From Pseudomonas sp. B21-040 (GTDB taxonomy: Bacteria > Pseudomonadota > Gammaproteobacteria > Pseudomonadales > Pseudomonadaceae), in NCBI RefSeq assembly GCF_024748695.1, contig NZ_CP087176.1:4581501-4645500 (forward strand): a stretch of DNA of 64,000 nucleotides, read 5' to 3'. Below the pieces are notes generated by a model that had not been told where the DNA came from, did not search any database, and saw nothing but the letters and a program-made list of their open reading frames with translations. Positions 39,113 to 47,669 of the stretch are shown in pieces. Position 1 is the first letter of the stretch, and each line of letters begins with the position of its first letter. The translations under genes and the position numbers were made by a program.

Positions 39113-40316
39113 CGCCTTGATCATCGACGCGGTGCGGACCCCGATCGGTCGCTACGCCGGAGCCTTGAGCAGCGTACGTGCCGACGACCTCGGCGCGGTG
39201 CCACTGCGTGAACTGCTGCGCCGTCACCCGTAGGTCGACTGGAATGCCGTGGATGACGTGATTTACGGGTGCGCCAACCAGGCCGGCGAAGACAACCGCA
39301 ACGTCGCCCGCATGTCAGCGCTGTTGGCCGGCTTGCCGGTCAGCGTGCCCGGCACCACGCTCAACCGCTTGTGCGGCTCCGGGCTGGATGCCATCGGCAC
39401 CGCGGCGCGAGCGATTCGTTGTGGCGAGGCTGGCCTGATGCTGGTCGGCGGCGTTGAATCGATGTCCCGCGCGCCACTGGTGATGGGCAAGGCCGAACAG
39501 GCGTTTTCCCGCGATGCGCAGATTTACGACACCACCATCGGCTGGCGCTTCGTCAATCCACTGATGAAGAAAACCTTTGGCATCGACTCCATGCCGGAGA
39601 CGGCCGAGAACGTCGCCGAGCAGTTCAATGTCTCCCGCGCCGACCAGGACGCCTTCGCCCTGCGCAGCCAGCAGCGCGCTGGTGCCGCTCAAGCCAGTGG
39701 CCGTCTGGCCAAGGAAATCGTCGCGGTCGACATCCCGCAACGCAAAGGCCCGGCCAAAATCGTCGAGCACGATGAGCACCCGCGCGGCGATACCACGCTT
39801 GAGCAACTGCAGAAACTCGGTACGCCGTTTCGCGAAGGCGGCAGCGTCACCGCTGGCAATGCGTCCGGGGTCAACGATGGCGCGTGTGCGCTGCTGCTGG
39901 CCAGCCCGGAAGTCGCCAAACGCCACGGTTTGAAAGCGCGCGGCCGGGTGGTCGCCATGGCCACCGCCGGTGTCGAGCCACGCATCATGGGCATCGGCCC
40001 GGTGCCGGCGACCCGCAAAGTGCTGGAACTGGCCAACCTGAGCCTGGCCGACATGGACGTGATCGAACTCAACGAAGCCTTCGCTGCACAAGGCCTGGCG
40101 GTGCTGCGTGAACTGGGCCTTGGCGACAACGATCCTCGGGTCAACCCGAACGGTGGCGCGATTGCCCTTGGCCATCCGCTGGGCATGAGTGGCGCGCGCC
40201 TGGTGACCACCGCCCTGCATGAACTGGAAGAACGTCAGGGCCGCTACGCTTTGTGCACCATGTGCATCGGCGTCGGCCAGGGAATCGCGCTGATCATTGA
40301 GCGTATATCCGACTAA
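39105..40316 (+). pseudogene. paaJ: paaJ (3-oxoadipyl-CoA thiolase), in-frame TAG at codon 43
   Basis: The full reading frame from ATG 39105 (MNDALIIDAVRTPIGRYAG) to 40316 encodes a complete thiolase of 403 residues except for TAG at 39231-39233. TAG probably replaces CAG, giving a C-to-T change. Downstream all catalytic blocks are intact: [14 protein letters not shown] (nucleophile Cys), [11 protein letters not shown] (His) and [10 protein letters not shown] (second Cys). Restart at GTG 39249 would lack the first 48 residues and probably not fold. The thiolase gives acetyl-CoA and succinyl-CoA, the last step of the route. It overlaps paaI by 8 bases. Confidence 0.92.
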
Positions 40317-40415
40317 AGAACCGCGATTCCCAAGGCGCCCAGAGGTATCCTTGGGGCATGCACTCAAAGCCCTGCCGCGGCCGGGCCGGAACACAAAAAC
40401 AATTCGAGTGAATTC

Positions 40416-41741
40416 ATGAACATGCCAATTGCCAAAGCCGTGCTTGATCCTGTGCTGGACCCGCTGGAAACCGCCAGCATCGACGAATTGCGTCAACATC
40501 AGCTGGATCGCCTGCGCTGGAGCCTGACTCACGCCTACAACAATGTGCCGCTGTACCGTCAGCGTTTCGATGCGCTGGGTGTGCACCCGGACGACATCAA
40601 ATCACTGGAAGACCTGGCGAAGTTCCCGTTCACCACCAAATCCGATCTGCGCGATAACTACCCCTACGGCATGTTCGCCGTGCCGATGAACGAGGTGGTG
40701 CGCCTGCACGCCTCCAGCGGCACCACCGGCAAGCCGACCGTGGTCGGTTACACCCAGAACGACATCGACACCTGGGCCAACGTGGTCGCCCGTTCGATCC
40801 GTGCGGCAGGCGGTCGTCGTGGCGACAAGGTGCATATTTCCTATGGCTACGGCCTGTTCACCGGCGGTCTCGGTGCCCACTACGGCGCCGAACGCCTGGG
40901 TTGCACGGTGATTCCGATGTCCGGTGGGCAGACTGAAAAACAAGTGCAACTGATCAAGGATTTCCAGCCGGACATCATCATGGTCACGCCGTCGTACATG
41001 CTCAACATCGCCGATGAAATCGAGCGCCAGGGCATCGACCCGCACAAACTGGCCCTGCGCCTGGGCATCTTCGGCGCAGAGCCGTGGACCGGCGAGCTGC
41101 GCAGTGCCATCGAGAACCGCTTGGGCATTACTGCACTGGATATTTATGGCCTGTCGGAAATCATGGGGCCAGGTGTCGCCATGGAATGCGCTGAAACCAA
41201 GGACGGACCGACGATCTGGGAAGACCATTTCTACCCGGAAATCATCGACCCGGTGACCGGCGAAGTGCTGCCGGACGGTCAGATGGGCGAACTGGTGTTC
41301 ACCTCGCTGAGCAAAGAAGCCTTGCCGATGATCCGCTACCGCACCCGCGACCTGACGCGCTTGCTGCCCGGCACCGCGCGGCCAATGCGTCGTATCGACA
41401 AGATCACCGGACGCAGCGATGACATGCTGATCATTCGTGGGGTCAACGTGTTCCCGACGCAGATTGAGGAGCAGGTTTTAAAAGTTAAACAACTGGCCGA
41501 ATGTTACGAGATCCATTTGTATCGCAATGGCAACATGGACAGTGTTGATGTGCATGTCGAGTTGAAGGCTGAGCACCAGCACCTGACCGATGATCAGCAG
41601 AAGGCTGTTTGCGGTGAATTGAGCAAACACATCAAGACGTATATCGGGATCAGTTCGCGGATCGTCTTGCAGCCGTTTCACTCGATCAAGCGATCTGAGG
41701 GCAAGGCTTGCCACGTTCTGGACAAACGCCCTAAAGCATGA
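40416..41741 (+). CDS. paaK: PaaK, phenylacetate-CoA ligase
   Basis: 441 residues. AMP-binding blocks: LHASSGTTGKPTVVGYT (P-loop), IYGLSEIMGPGVAMECAE, and IDKITGRSDDMLIIRGVNVFPTQIE (hinge and C-domain). It activates phenylacetate to phenylacetyl-CoA, the PaaX inducer. It starts 100 bases after paaJ. A terminator follows, so it may close the paaF-K transcript. Confidence 0.96.
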   Translation: MNMPIAKAVLDPVLDPLETASIDELRQHQLDRLRWSLTHAYNNVPLYRQRFDALGVHPDDIKSLEDLAKFPFTTKSDLRDNYPYGMFAVPMNEVVRLHASSGTTGKPTVVGYTQNDIDTWANVVARSIRAAGGRRGDKVHISYGYGLFTGGLGAHYGAERLGCTVIPMSGGQTEKQVQLIKDFQPDIIMVTPSYMLNIADEIERQGIDPHKLALRLGIFGAEPWTGELRSAIENRLGITALDIYGLSEIMGPGVAMECAETKDGPTIWEDHFYPEIIDPVTGEVLPDGQMGELVFTSLSKEALPMIRYRTRDLTRLLPGTARPMRRIDKITGRSDDMLIIRGVNVFPTQIEEQVLKVKQLAECYEIHLYRNGNMDSVDVHVELKAEHQHLTDDQQKAVCGELSKHIKTYIGISSRIVLQPFHSIKRSEGKACHVLDKRPKA

Positions 41742-41758
41742 CTGCTGCACCCTTTATG

Positions 41759-41784
41759 GCCCCGCAATTGCGGGGCTTTTTTTT
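41759..41784 (+). terminator. Rho-independent terminator after paaK
   Basis: The stem GCCCCGCAA paired with TTGCGGGGC (41759-41776) has no spacer loop beyond the palindrome and is followed by eight T. It is 17 bases after the paaK stop. Confidence 0.9.
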
Positions 41785-41865
41785 AGCTGGAACGCGTACG
41801 CCCTCTGTAGGAGTGAGCCTGCTCGCGATAGCTTTCTGGCAGCCGGCCATTTTCTATCGGGTGTA

Positions 41866-42284
41866 CATATCCATTTTTGCGGTTACGGCGGCTATTGGTT
41901 CCGCCCTTACGGCGGGTCACTTTCGAAAAGCGCGAAAGTAACCAAAGCGCTTTTGCCCCTTTCGTTCGGTGCCTCGCTAAGGCTCGGCATGCCCTCGCTC
42001 CGGTCCTGCTCCGTGGGCCCGCCGCCATCGGCCATCCATGGCCGGGGGCGGCTAACCCGGCATCCATGCCGGGTTGCCCACTGCGCAGAACCTGCGCTCG
42101 GCCTCTCGAGGGGGCGGTGCGTCAAGATCAAAAGCGGCAGGCGAGCTAACACTCGGCCTGTTGAGTGGTGAGAAGCCAAAGCCGCACCCCGATTTTTTGT
42201 AGGAGTGAGCCTGCTCGCGATGCTTTTGCTTTGATCGTTCCCACGCTCCGCGTGGGAATGCCGCCGGGGACGCTCTGCGTCCCG
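41866..42284. repeat. Left arm of the paaK-paaA inverted-repeat island
   Basis: About 419 bases that recur, inverted and diverged, at 43191-43608. It contains in order CTATTGGTTCCGC, the GGGTCACTTTCG segment, GGCCATGGATGG-type palindromes, the GGAGTGAGCCTGCTCGCGAT REP piece and a GATCGTTCCCACGCT piece. The family is a common intergenic Pseudomonas repeat by my recollection. Confidence 0.8.
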
Positions 42285-42334
42285 TTATCGATGCGAGGTT
42301 TGGGTCTGCGCAAGAACCCTCAAAGGCCTATTGC

Positions 42335-43087
42335 TCAGAGTTTGCGTGACAGCGCCCGGCGTACGCTGTCGCTGTTGAGCACTGCGTTTTCTGCGGGAGC
42401 CTCGACGCTTGCCTGCACAACCTCTTCTTCCTGAACAATGACTTCTGCCAGGGCAAAAAGATCGGCCTGGGCCGGTTGCATAACCTGTGCAGGGCTTGGT
42501 GCCTGAATGCGACTGGCGACCTGATTTTCCAGCTTCTCGAGGTAGGCGTTCAAATCGCTGACCAGCAGCTTCTTGCGCTGAGAGCCCTGATAAATCGCAT
42601 AGAACAAATAGCCCGCTGCCGCTAAAAGCCCCAGACCTGCGGTCGCAATACCGGCGACACACAATCCAGACACGATCAGCACGGTATTCCAGTTGAAGGG
42701 CGCCAGCTCCAGCTCGGTGTGCAGCGCGTTGCCGTCGCGCAACACCCAGCGTTTGAAGGCGGTGTGGTTCTGCAAAATGGCATGCAGCGGCGAACCATCC
42801 TTTTTCAAAGCGCTGATCAACGAGATGTCCTGGCCGGTGCGCAACGGAATATCCACACCGCGCAACTTCACGTCGTGCTCGACGCCGTCCGGGGTTTTGA
42901 CCCAGAACTCATGATTAATGATCGAAACCGAACTGACACGCACCGGCGTCACTTCACTGTCCTTGCCGTTCACATGAACGCCGCCAGTGGATGTTACGCG
43001 GGTTTCGCTGAGCTTTTCGCTGCCCACCACTTCACCGCTCAGGACAGTGAAAACAACCGATTTATCGCCATGGGTGAAAGTGTGCAT
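42335..43087 (-). CDS. Hypothetical membrane-anchored protein inside the repeat island
   Basis: 250 residues from ATG 43087 (MHTFTHGDKSVVFTVLSGEVV), which has AAGGAA 5-6 bases upstream; a longer reading to 43243 begins inside the flanking repeat. I do not recognise the family. The first 160 residues look like a beta-rich soluble domain. One TM region follows (LIVSGLCVAGIATAGLGLLAAAGYLF), then a cytoplasmic, Gln/Glu/Val-rich C-terminal tail ending SDSVRRALSRKL. It is the sole gene between the two repeat arms. Confidence 0.6.
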   Translation of the reverse strand: MHTFTHGDKSVVFTVLSGEVVGSEKLSETRVTSTGGVHVNGKDSEVTPVRVSSVSIINHEFWVKTPDGVEHDVKLRGVDIPLRTGQDISLISALKKDGSPLHAILQNHTAFKRWVLRDGNALHTELELAPFNWNTVLIVSGLCVAGIATAGLGLLAAAGYLFYAIYQGSQRKKLLVSDLNAYLEKLENQVASRIQAPSPAQVMQPAQADLFALAEVIVQEEEVVQASVEAPAENAVLNSDSVRRALSRKL

Positions 43088-43190
43088 TTCGATTCCTTGA
43101 TAGACCCACGTCAGTCGACGCGCAGGAGAAAATCCGTATGCGGCGGATGCTACTAAGTAGCCATCAGGCTGTCCAGAAATCGGAGCCTCT

Positions 43191-43608
43191 GTGACGCGGA
43201 GCGTCAGGGGATGCATTCCCACGCAGAGCGTGGGAACGATCAAGCAAAAGCATCGCGAGCAGGCTCACTCCTGCAAAAAAAAATCGGCGTACATCTTTTG
43301 CTCCCCACCACTCAAGGCCGAGCGTTAGCTCGCCTGCAGCCTTTGATCTTGACGCACCGCCCCCTCGAGAGGCCGAGCGCAGGTTCTGCGCAGTGGGCAA
43401 CCCGGCAAGGATGCCGGGTTAGCCGCCCCCGGCCATGGATGGCCGATGGCGGCGGGCCCACGGAGCAGGACCGGAGCGAGGGTATGCCGAGCCTAGGCGA
43501 GGCACCGAACGAAAGGGGCAAACACGCTTTGGTTACTTTGGCGCTCTTCCAAAGTGACCCGCTGTAAGAGCGGAACCAATAGAAGCCATCACAAAAAAAA
43601 CGGATATG
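43191..43608. repeat. Right arm of the paaK-paaA inverted-repeat island
   Basis: Inverted copy of 41866-42284, about 418 bases. It ends 28 bases before the inverted repeat that probably forms the paaA operator. Confidence 0.8.
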
Positions 43609-43636
43609 CCCCCGACCAAACCAACCACCCATCCCA

Positions 43637-43698
43637 AAGCGATACAAAAACACATACGACACACCATTTTATGTTTGATATTAATTTCTGTATCGCTT
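43637..43698. promoter_or_regulatory. Candidate PaaX operator upstream of paaA
   Basis: AAGCGATACA (43637-43646) and TGTATCGCTT (43689-43698) are perfect 10-bp inverted repeats, 42 bases apart and 48 bases before the paaA ATG. Their cores (GTATCGC) match the GTATCAC boxes in the paaY/paaF region. E. coli PaaX sites are also widely spaced inverted half-sites, but with a different sequence. The AT-rich spacer may hold the promoter. Confidence 0.55.
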
Positions 43699-43745
43699 AT
43701 AAAGTTCTCCATGCCATCAAACAGATTCACGGCGGGAGACCAAAA

Positions 43746-44735
43746 ATGTACGCACAGCTCGTAGAAACCGGCGTAAAGCGCATCAAAGACCTCTCGGAGA
43801 TGTCCGAGGAGGAACGCGCCTTCCAGGAAAAAATCGATTCAGAAATAAAGATCGAAGCCAAGAATTGGATGCCAGATGCTTACCGGCAAACCCTGATCCG
43901 GCAGATTTCCCAGCACGCCCACTCTGAAATCGTCGGCATGCTGCCCGAAGGCAACTGGGTCACCCGCGCGCCGACGCTGAAACGCAAACTGCAATTGATG
44001 GCGAAGATTCAGGACGAGGCCGGTCATGGCCTGTACCTCTACAGCGCCATGGAAACCCTGGGCGCCGACCGCGATGAAGAAATCGCCAAGCTGCACAGCG
44101 GCAAGGCCAAGTATTCGAGCATTTTCAATTACCCGACGCTGAACTGGGCCGACATGGGCGCGGTGGGCTGGCTGGTGGACGGCGCGGCGATCGTCAATCA
44201 GGTGGTGTTGCAGCGCACCTCTTATGGCCCCTACTCCCGGGCCATGGTGCGGATCTGCAAGGAAGAAAGTTTCCACCAGCGCCAGGGTTACGAAATCCTC
44301 CTGACCATGATGCGCCACGGCAATCAGGCGCAAAAAGACATGGTCCAGGACGCGATCAACCGTCTGTGGTGGCCATCGCTGATGATGTTCGGCCCAAGCG
44401 ACGAACACTCGCCGAACAGCGCTCAGTCCATGGCCTGGAAAATCAAGCGCCAGAGCAACGACGAACTGCGCCAGCGCTTCATCGACCAGACCATCCCGCA
44501 ACTGGAACTGCTGGGCTGCACCTGCCCGGACCCGGATTTGAAGTGGAACGCCGAAACCGGCCACTACGACTTCGGCGAGATCCAGTGGAGCGAATTCTAC
44601 GAAGTGCTCAAGGGCAACGGCCCATGCAACCAGGAACGCGTCGCCACCCGCCGCAAGGCGATTGAAGACGGTGCCTGGGTTCGCGAAGCCGCCGTCGCCC
44701 ACGCCCGCAAAAAACAAAACAAGAACGCCGCCTGA
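43746..44735 (+). CDS. paaA: PaaA, phenylacetyl-CoA epoxygenase alpha (catalytic) subunit
   Basis: 329 residues from ATG 43746 ([15 protein letters not shown]), with GGGAG upstream; the frame is open for 64 codons further but without a ribosome site. Ferritin-like di-iron oxygenase: helices carry the ligand pairs in [17 protein letters not shown] and [15 protein letters not shown], with a further ligand in AHSEIVG. The multicomponent monooxygenase (PaaABCE) epoxidises the ring of phenylacetyl-CoA. First gene of paaABCDE. Confidence 0.96.
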   Translation: MYAQLVETGVKRIKDLSEMSEEERAFQEKIDSEIKIEAKNWMPDAYRQTLIRQISQHAHSEIVGMLPEGNWVTRAPTLKRKLQLMAKIQDEAGHGLYLYSAMETLGADRDEEIAKLHSGKAKYSSIFNYPTLNWADMGAVGWLVDGAAIVNQVVLQRTSYGPYSRAMVRICKEESFHQRQGYEILLTMMRHGNQAQKDMVQDAINRLWWPSLMMFGPSDEHSPNSAQSMAWKIKRQSNDELRQRFIDQTIPQLELLGCTCPDPDLKWNAETGHYDFGEIQWSEFYEVLKGNGPCNQERVATRRKAIEDGAWVREAAVAHARKKQNKNAA

Positions 44736-44763
44736 TCCGGCCACCTGATGTGGAGTCATTGAA

Positions 44764-45045
44764 ATGTCTGAATGGACCCTTTTTGAAGTCTTCGTGCGCA
44801 GCAAGCACGGCCTCAACCACAAGCACGTCGGCAGCGTGCACGCCGCCGACACCACCATGGCCATCGAGAACGCGCGCGAGCTCTACACCCGTCGCAGCGA
44901 AGGCGTGAGCCTGTGGGTGGTGCCGTCGGCACTGATTACCGCTTCGTCGCCGGATGAAAAAGACCCGCTGTTCGATCCGTCGGACGACAAGGTGTATCGC
45001 CACGCCAGCTTCTACGAGCTGCCGGCCGAAGTCGGGCACATGTGA
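44764..45045 (+). CDS. paaB: PaaB, epoxygenase subunit
   Basis: 93 residues, the usual length. Conserved N terminus SEWTLFEVFVRSKHGLNHKH and C-terminal YRHASFYELPAEVGHM. A small structural or assembly subunit of the epoxygenase. 28 bases after paaA, 8 before paaC. Confidence 0.96.
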   Translation: MSEWTLFEVFVRSKHGLNHKHVGSVHAADTTMAIENARELYTRRSEGVSLWVVPSALITASSPDEKDPLFDPSDDKVYRHASFYELPAEVGHM

Positions 45046-45053
45046 GGTCGACC

Positions 45054-45815
45054 ATGAACAACCAGACTGATCTGATCGAATACCTGCTGCGCCTCGGCGA
45101 CAGCGCCCTGATCCAGGGCCAGCGCCTGTGCCAATGGTGCGGCAAGGCCCCGGCGCTGGAAGAAGAATTGGCGTTGATGAACGTCGGCCTCGACCTGGTG
45201 GGTCAGGCACGCAACTGGCTGGAATACGCCGCCGAACTGCTGAACGACGGCCGCAGCGCCGATGACCTGGCGTTCCGCCGTGACGAGCGCGCTTATCGCA
45301 ACCTGCTGCTGGTGGAGCAACCCAACGGCGACTTCGCGGTGACCATGCTCAAGCAGTTCCTCTATGACGCCTGGCATTTGCCGGTGCTGCAGGGTCTGAG
45401 CCAGTCCAGCGACGAGCGCATTGCCGGGATCGCCGCCAAAGCGGTCAAGGAAGTGACCTATCACCTGCGCCGCTCCGGCGAGTGGGTCGAGCGCCTGGGT
45501 GACGGCACTGAAGAAAGCCATCGGCGCATGCTGGCGGCGATCCCTGAGGTCTGGCGCTTCACCGTCGAACTGATTGCCGTCGATGACAGCGAGCAGCGCC
45601 TGTGCGAAGCCGGCATCACCCCTGACATCGCCAGCGTTGCCGCGCAGTGGCAAGCCAAGGTCAACGCAATTTTCGCCAGTGCCACCCTGCCCGTACCCGC
45701 CGCGCCAAATTATTTCTACCTGAACGCACGCAAAGGGCTGCACACCGAACACCTCGGCATCCTGTTGGCAGAGATGCAATTCCTGCCACGAGCGTACCCC
45801 GATGCAACCTGGTGA
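45054..45815 (+). CDS. paaC: PaaC, epoxygenase structural beta subunit
   Basis: 253 residues from ATG 45054. Ferritin-like but without functional metal: LRLGDSALIQGQRLCQWCGK, MNVGLDLVGQARNWL and AVKEVTYHLRRSGEWVERLGDG. It forms the heterodimer with PaaA. Overlaps paaD by 14 bases. Confidence 0.96.
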   Translation: MNNQTDLIEYLLRLGDSALIQGQRLCQWCGKAPALEEELALMNVGLDLVGQARNWLEYAAELLNDGRSADDLAFRRDERAYRNLLLVEQPNGDFAVTMLKQFLYDAWHLPVLQGLSQSSDERIAGIAAKAVKEVTYHLRRSGEWVERLGDGTEESHRRMLAAIPEVWRFTVELIAVDDSEQRLCEAGITPDIASVAAQWQAKVNAIFASATLPVPAAPNYFYLNARKGLHTEHLGILLAEMQFLPRAYPDATW

Positions 45816-46335
45816 GCTGATCGCCAGCGACCAGGGCGCCCGGGCGCCACAACCGACCGACCTGGCCGCTGCGTGGGCAACCCTGGCGCAGGTCATGGAC
45901 CCGGAAGTGCCGGTGGTCAGCGTGGTCGACCTCGGCATCGTCCGCGACCTGGACTGGCAGGCCGGTCACTTGCACGTGGTGGTCACGCCGACCTACTCCG
46001 GTTGCCCCGCCACCGAAGTAATCGAAAGCGACATCCGCGAGGCACTGGAACTGGCCGGGTTCAGAGCGCCGCAACTTGAGCGCAAGTTGACCCCGGCGTG
46101 GACCACCGACTGGATCAGCGCCAGTGGCCGTGAACGCTTGCGCGCCTATGGCATCGCCCCGCCGGAGGGCAGCACCAGCAAGCGCAGCCTGCTCGGTGAA
46201 AGCCCAGTGGTCGTCTGCCCGCAATGCGGCAGCGCCCACACCGAAGTGCTCAGCGAGTTCGGTTCCACCGCGTGCAAGGCCCTGTATCGCTGCATCGATT
46301 GCCGGGAACCGTTCGACTATTTCAAGTGCATCTGA
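45802..46335 (+). CDS. paaD: PaaD, epoxygenase maturation protein (MIP18/DUF59 type)
   Basis: 177 residues. N-terminal DUF59 domain: VMDPEVPVVSVVDLGIVRDL and TPTYSGCPATEVIE, with the conserved Cys. C-terminal zinc ribbon: VVCPQCGSAHTEV and YRCIDCREPFDYFKC. Thought to deliver iron or Fe-S to PaaA/PaaE. It starts within paaC, so it is translationally coupled. Confidence 0.95.
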   Translation: MQPGELIASDQGARAPQPTDLAAAWATLAQVMDPEVPVVSVVDLGIVRDLDWQAGHLHVVVTPTYSGCPATEVIESDIREALELAGFRAPQLERKLTPAWTTDWISASGRERLRAYGIAPPEGSTSKRSLLGESPVVVCPQCGSAHTEVLSEFGSTACKALYRCIDCREPFDYFKCI

Positions 46336-46368
46336 GCGGCAATCGGCCGTCCCAGCTGGAGAACAATA

Positions 46369-47445
46369 ATGAGTAAATTTCACAGCCTGACCATCAAGGA
46401 CGTGCGCACCGAGACCCGTGACGCGGTGTCCATCGCCTTCGAGATTCCGCAACACCTGCAGGACAGTTTTCACTTCACCCAGGGCCAGCACCTGGTGATG
46501 CGCACCCAGTTGGACGGCGAAGAAGTCCGCCGTTCTTACTCGATCTGCACCGGCGTGAATGACGGTGAGCTGCGCATCGCGGTCAAGCGGGTGACGGGTG
46601 GGTGCTTCTCGGCGTTTGCCAACGAGCAACTCAAGGCAGGGCACACGCTGGACGTCATGCCGCCCGCCGGGCACTTCAGTGTCGAACTCGACCCGGCGCG
46701 CCACGGCCAGTACCTGGCCGTAGCAGCGGGCAGCGGCATCACGCCGATCCTGTCGATCATCAAGACCACCCTGGAAACCGAGCCGCACAGCCGCGTCACC
46801 CTGCTGTACGGCAACCGTTCCAGCTCTGGCGCGCTGTTTCGCGAGCAACTGGAAGACCTGAAAAACCGCTACTTGCAGCGTCTGAACCTGATTTTCGTGT
46901 TCAGCCGCGAGCAGCAGGATGTCGACCTGTACAACGGCCGGATCAACGCCGAGAAATGCGAACAGTTGTTCTCCCGCTGGCTTGACGTCAAAGCCCTCGA
47001 CGCCGCGTTCATTTGCGGCCCGCAAGAGATGACCGAAACCGTGCGCGACAGCCTCAAGGCCAAAGGCATGGCGTCTGAGCGTATCCATTTCGAACTGTTC
47101 GCCGCCGCTGGCAGCCAGCAGAAACGTGAAGCCCGCGAGGCGGCCCGCCAGGTGGATGCGGCGGTCAGCCAGATCACCGTCATCAGCGATGGCCGCGCAT
47201 TGGCTTTTGATCTGCCGCGCAACAGCCAGAGCATCCTCGATGCCGGCAACGCCCAGGGTGCCGAACTGCCCTACTCGTGCAAGGCCGGCGTGTGCTCGAC
47301 CTGCAAGTGCAAGGTCATCGAAGGCGAAGTGGAAATGGACAGCAACCACGCCCTCGAAGACTACGAAGTGGCCGCCGGCTATGTGCTGTCGTGCCAGGCG
47401 TTCCCGATCAGCGACAAAGTGGTGCTGGATTTCGATCAACTCTAA
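46369..47445 (+). CDS. paaE: PaaE, epoxygenase reductase
   Basis: 358 residues. FAD-binding RRSYSICTG, NAD-binding AAGSGITPILSIIKT, then a C-terminal plant-type [2Fe-2S] domain with SCKAGVCSTCKCKV and a distal Cys in YVLSCQAFP. It passes electrons from NADPH to PaaA. A long palindrome follows, and then paaZ. Confidence 0.96.
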   Translation: MSKFHSLTIKDVRTETRDAVSIAFEIPQHLQDSFHFTQGQHLVMRTQLDGEEVRRSYSICTGVNDGELRIAVKRVTGGCFSAFANEQLKAGHTLDVMPPAGHFSVELDPARHGQYLAVAAGSGITPILSIIKTTLETEPHSRVTLLYGNRSSSGALFREQLEDLKNRYLQRLNLIFVFSREQQDVDLYNGRINAEKCEQLFSRWLDVKALDAAFICGPQEMTETVRDSLKAKGMASERIHFELFAAAGSQQKREAREAARQVDAAVSQITVISDGRALAFDLPRNSQSILDAGNAQGAELPYSCKAGVCSTCKCKVIEGEVEMDSNHALEDYEVAAGYVLSCQAFPISDKVVLDFDQL

Positions 47446-47477
47446 CCCCCTGACGCTCGTAGCAGCGGCGTCCGACT

Positions 47478-47625
47478 TGTAGCAGCTGTCGAGCCTGCGA
47501 GGCTGCGTTCGGCTGCGAAGCAGTCGTGAAATCAGGCGCGGTGGTGTTTCAGGAGCATCGCGTCCTCAGGTTTTACGACTGCTTCGCAGCCGAACGCAGC
47601 CTCGCTGGGGCTCGACAGCTGCTAC
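47478..47625. repeat. Long intergenic palindrome between paaE and paaZ
   Basis: Arms TGTAGCAGCTGTCGAGCCTG (from 47478) and its imperfect complement ending in CTGCTAC (47625), with inner pair GAAGCAGTCGTGAAA and TTTTACGACTGCTTC. Family of 313-469 and 34423-34554. Confidence 0.85.
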
Positions 47626-47669
47626 GGGATCGTGCACGACCAACAATTTGATAACCCGGAGCAATCGTG

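Noticed and set aside
36304..40586. Long minus-strand frames (466 and 423 codons) opposite paaGHIJ
   Set aside because: Shadows; the plus strand has contiguous paa genes with overlaps typical of an operon.
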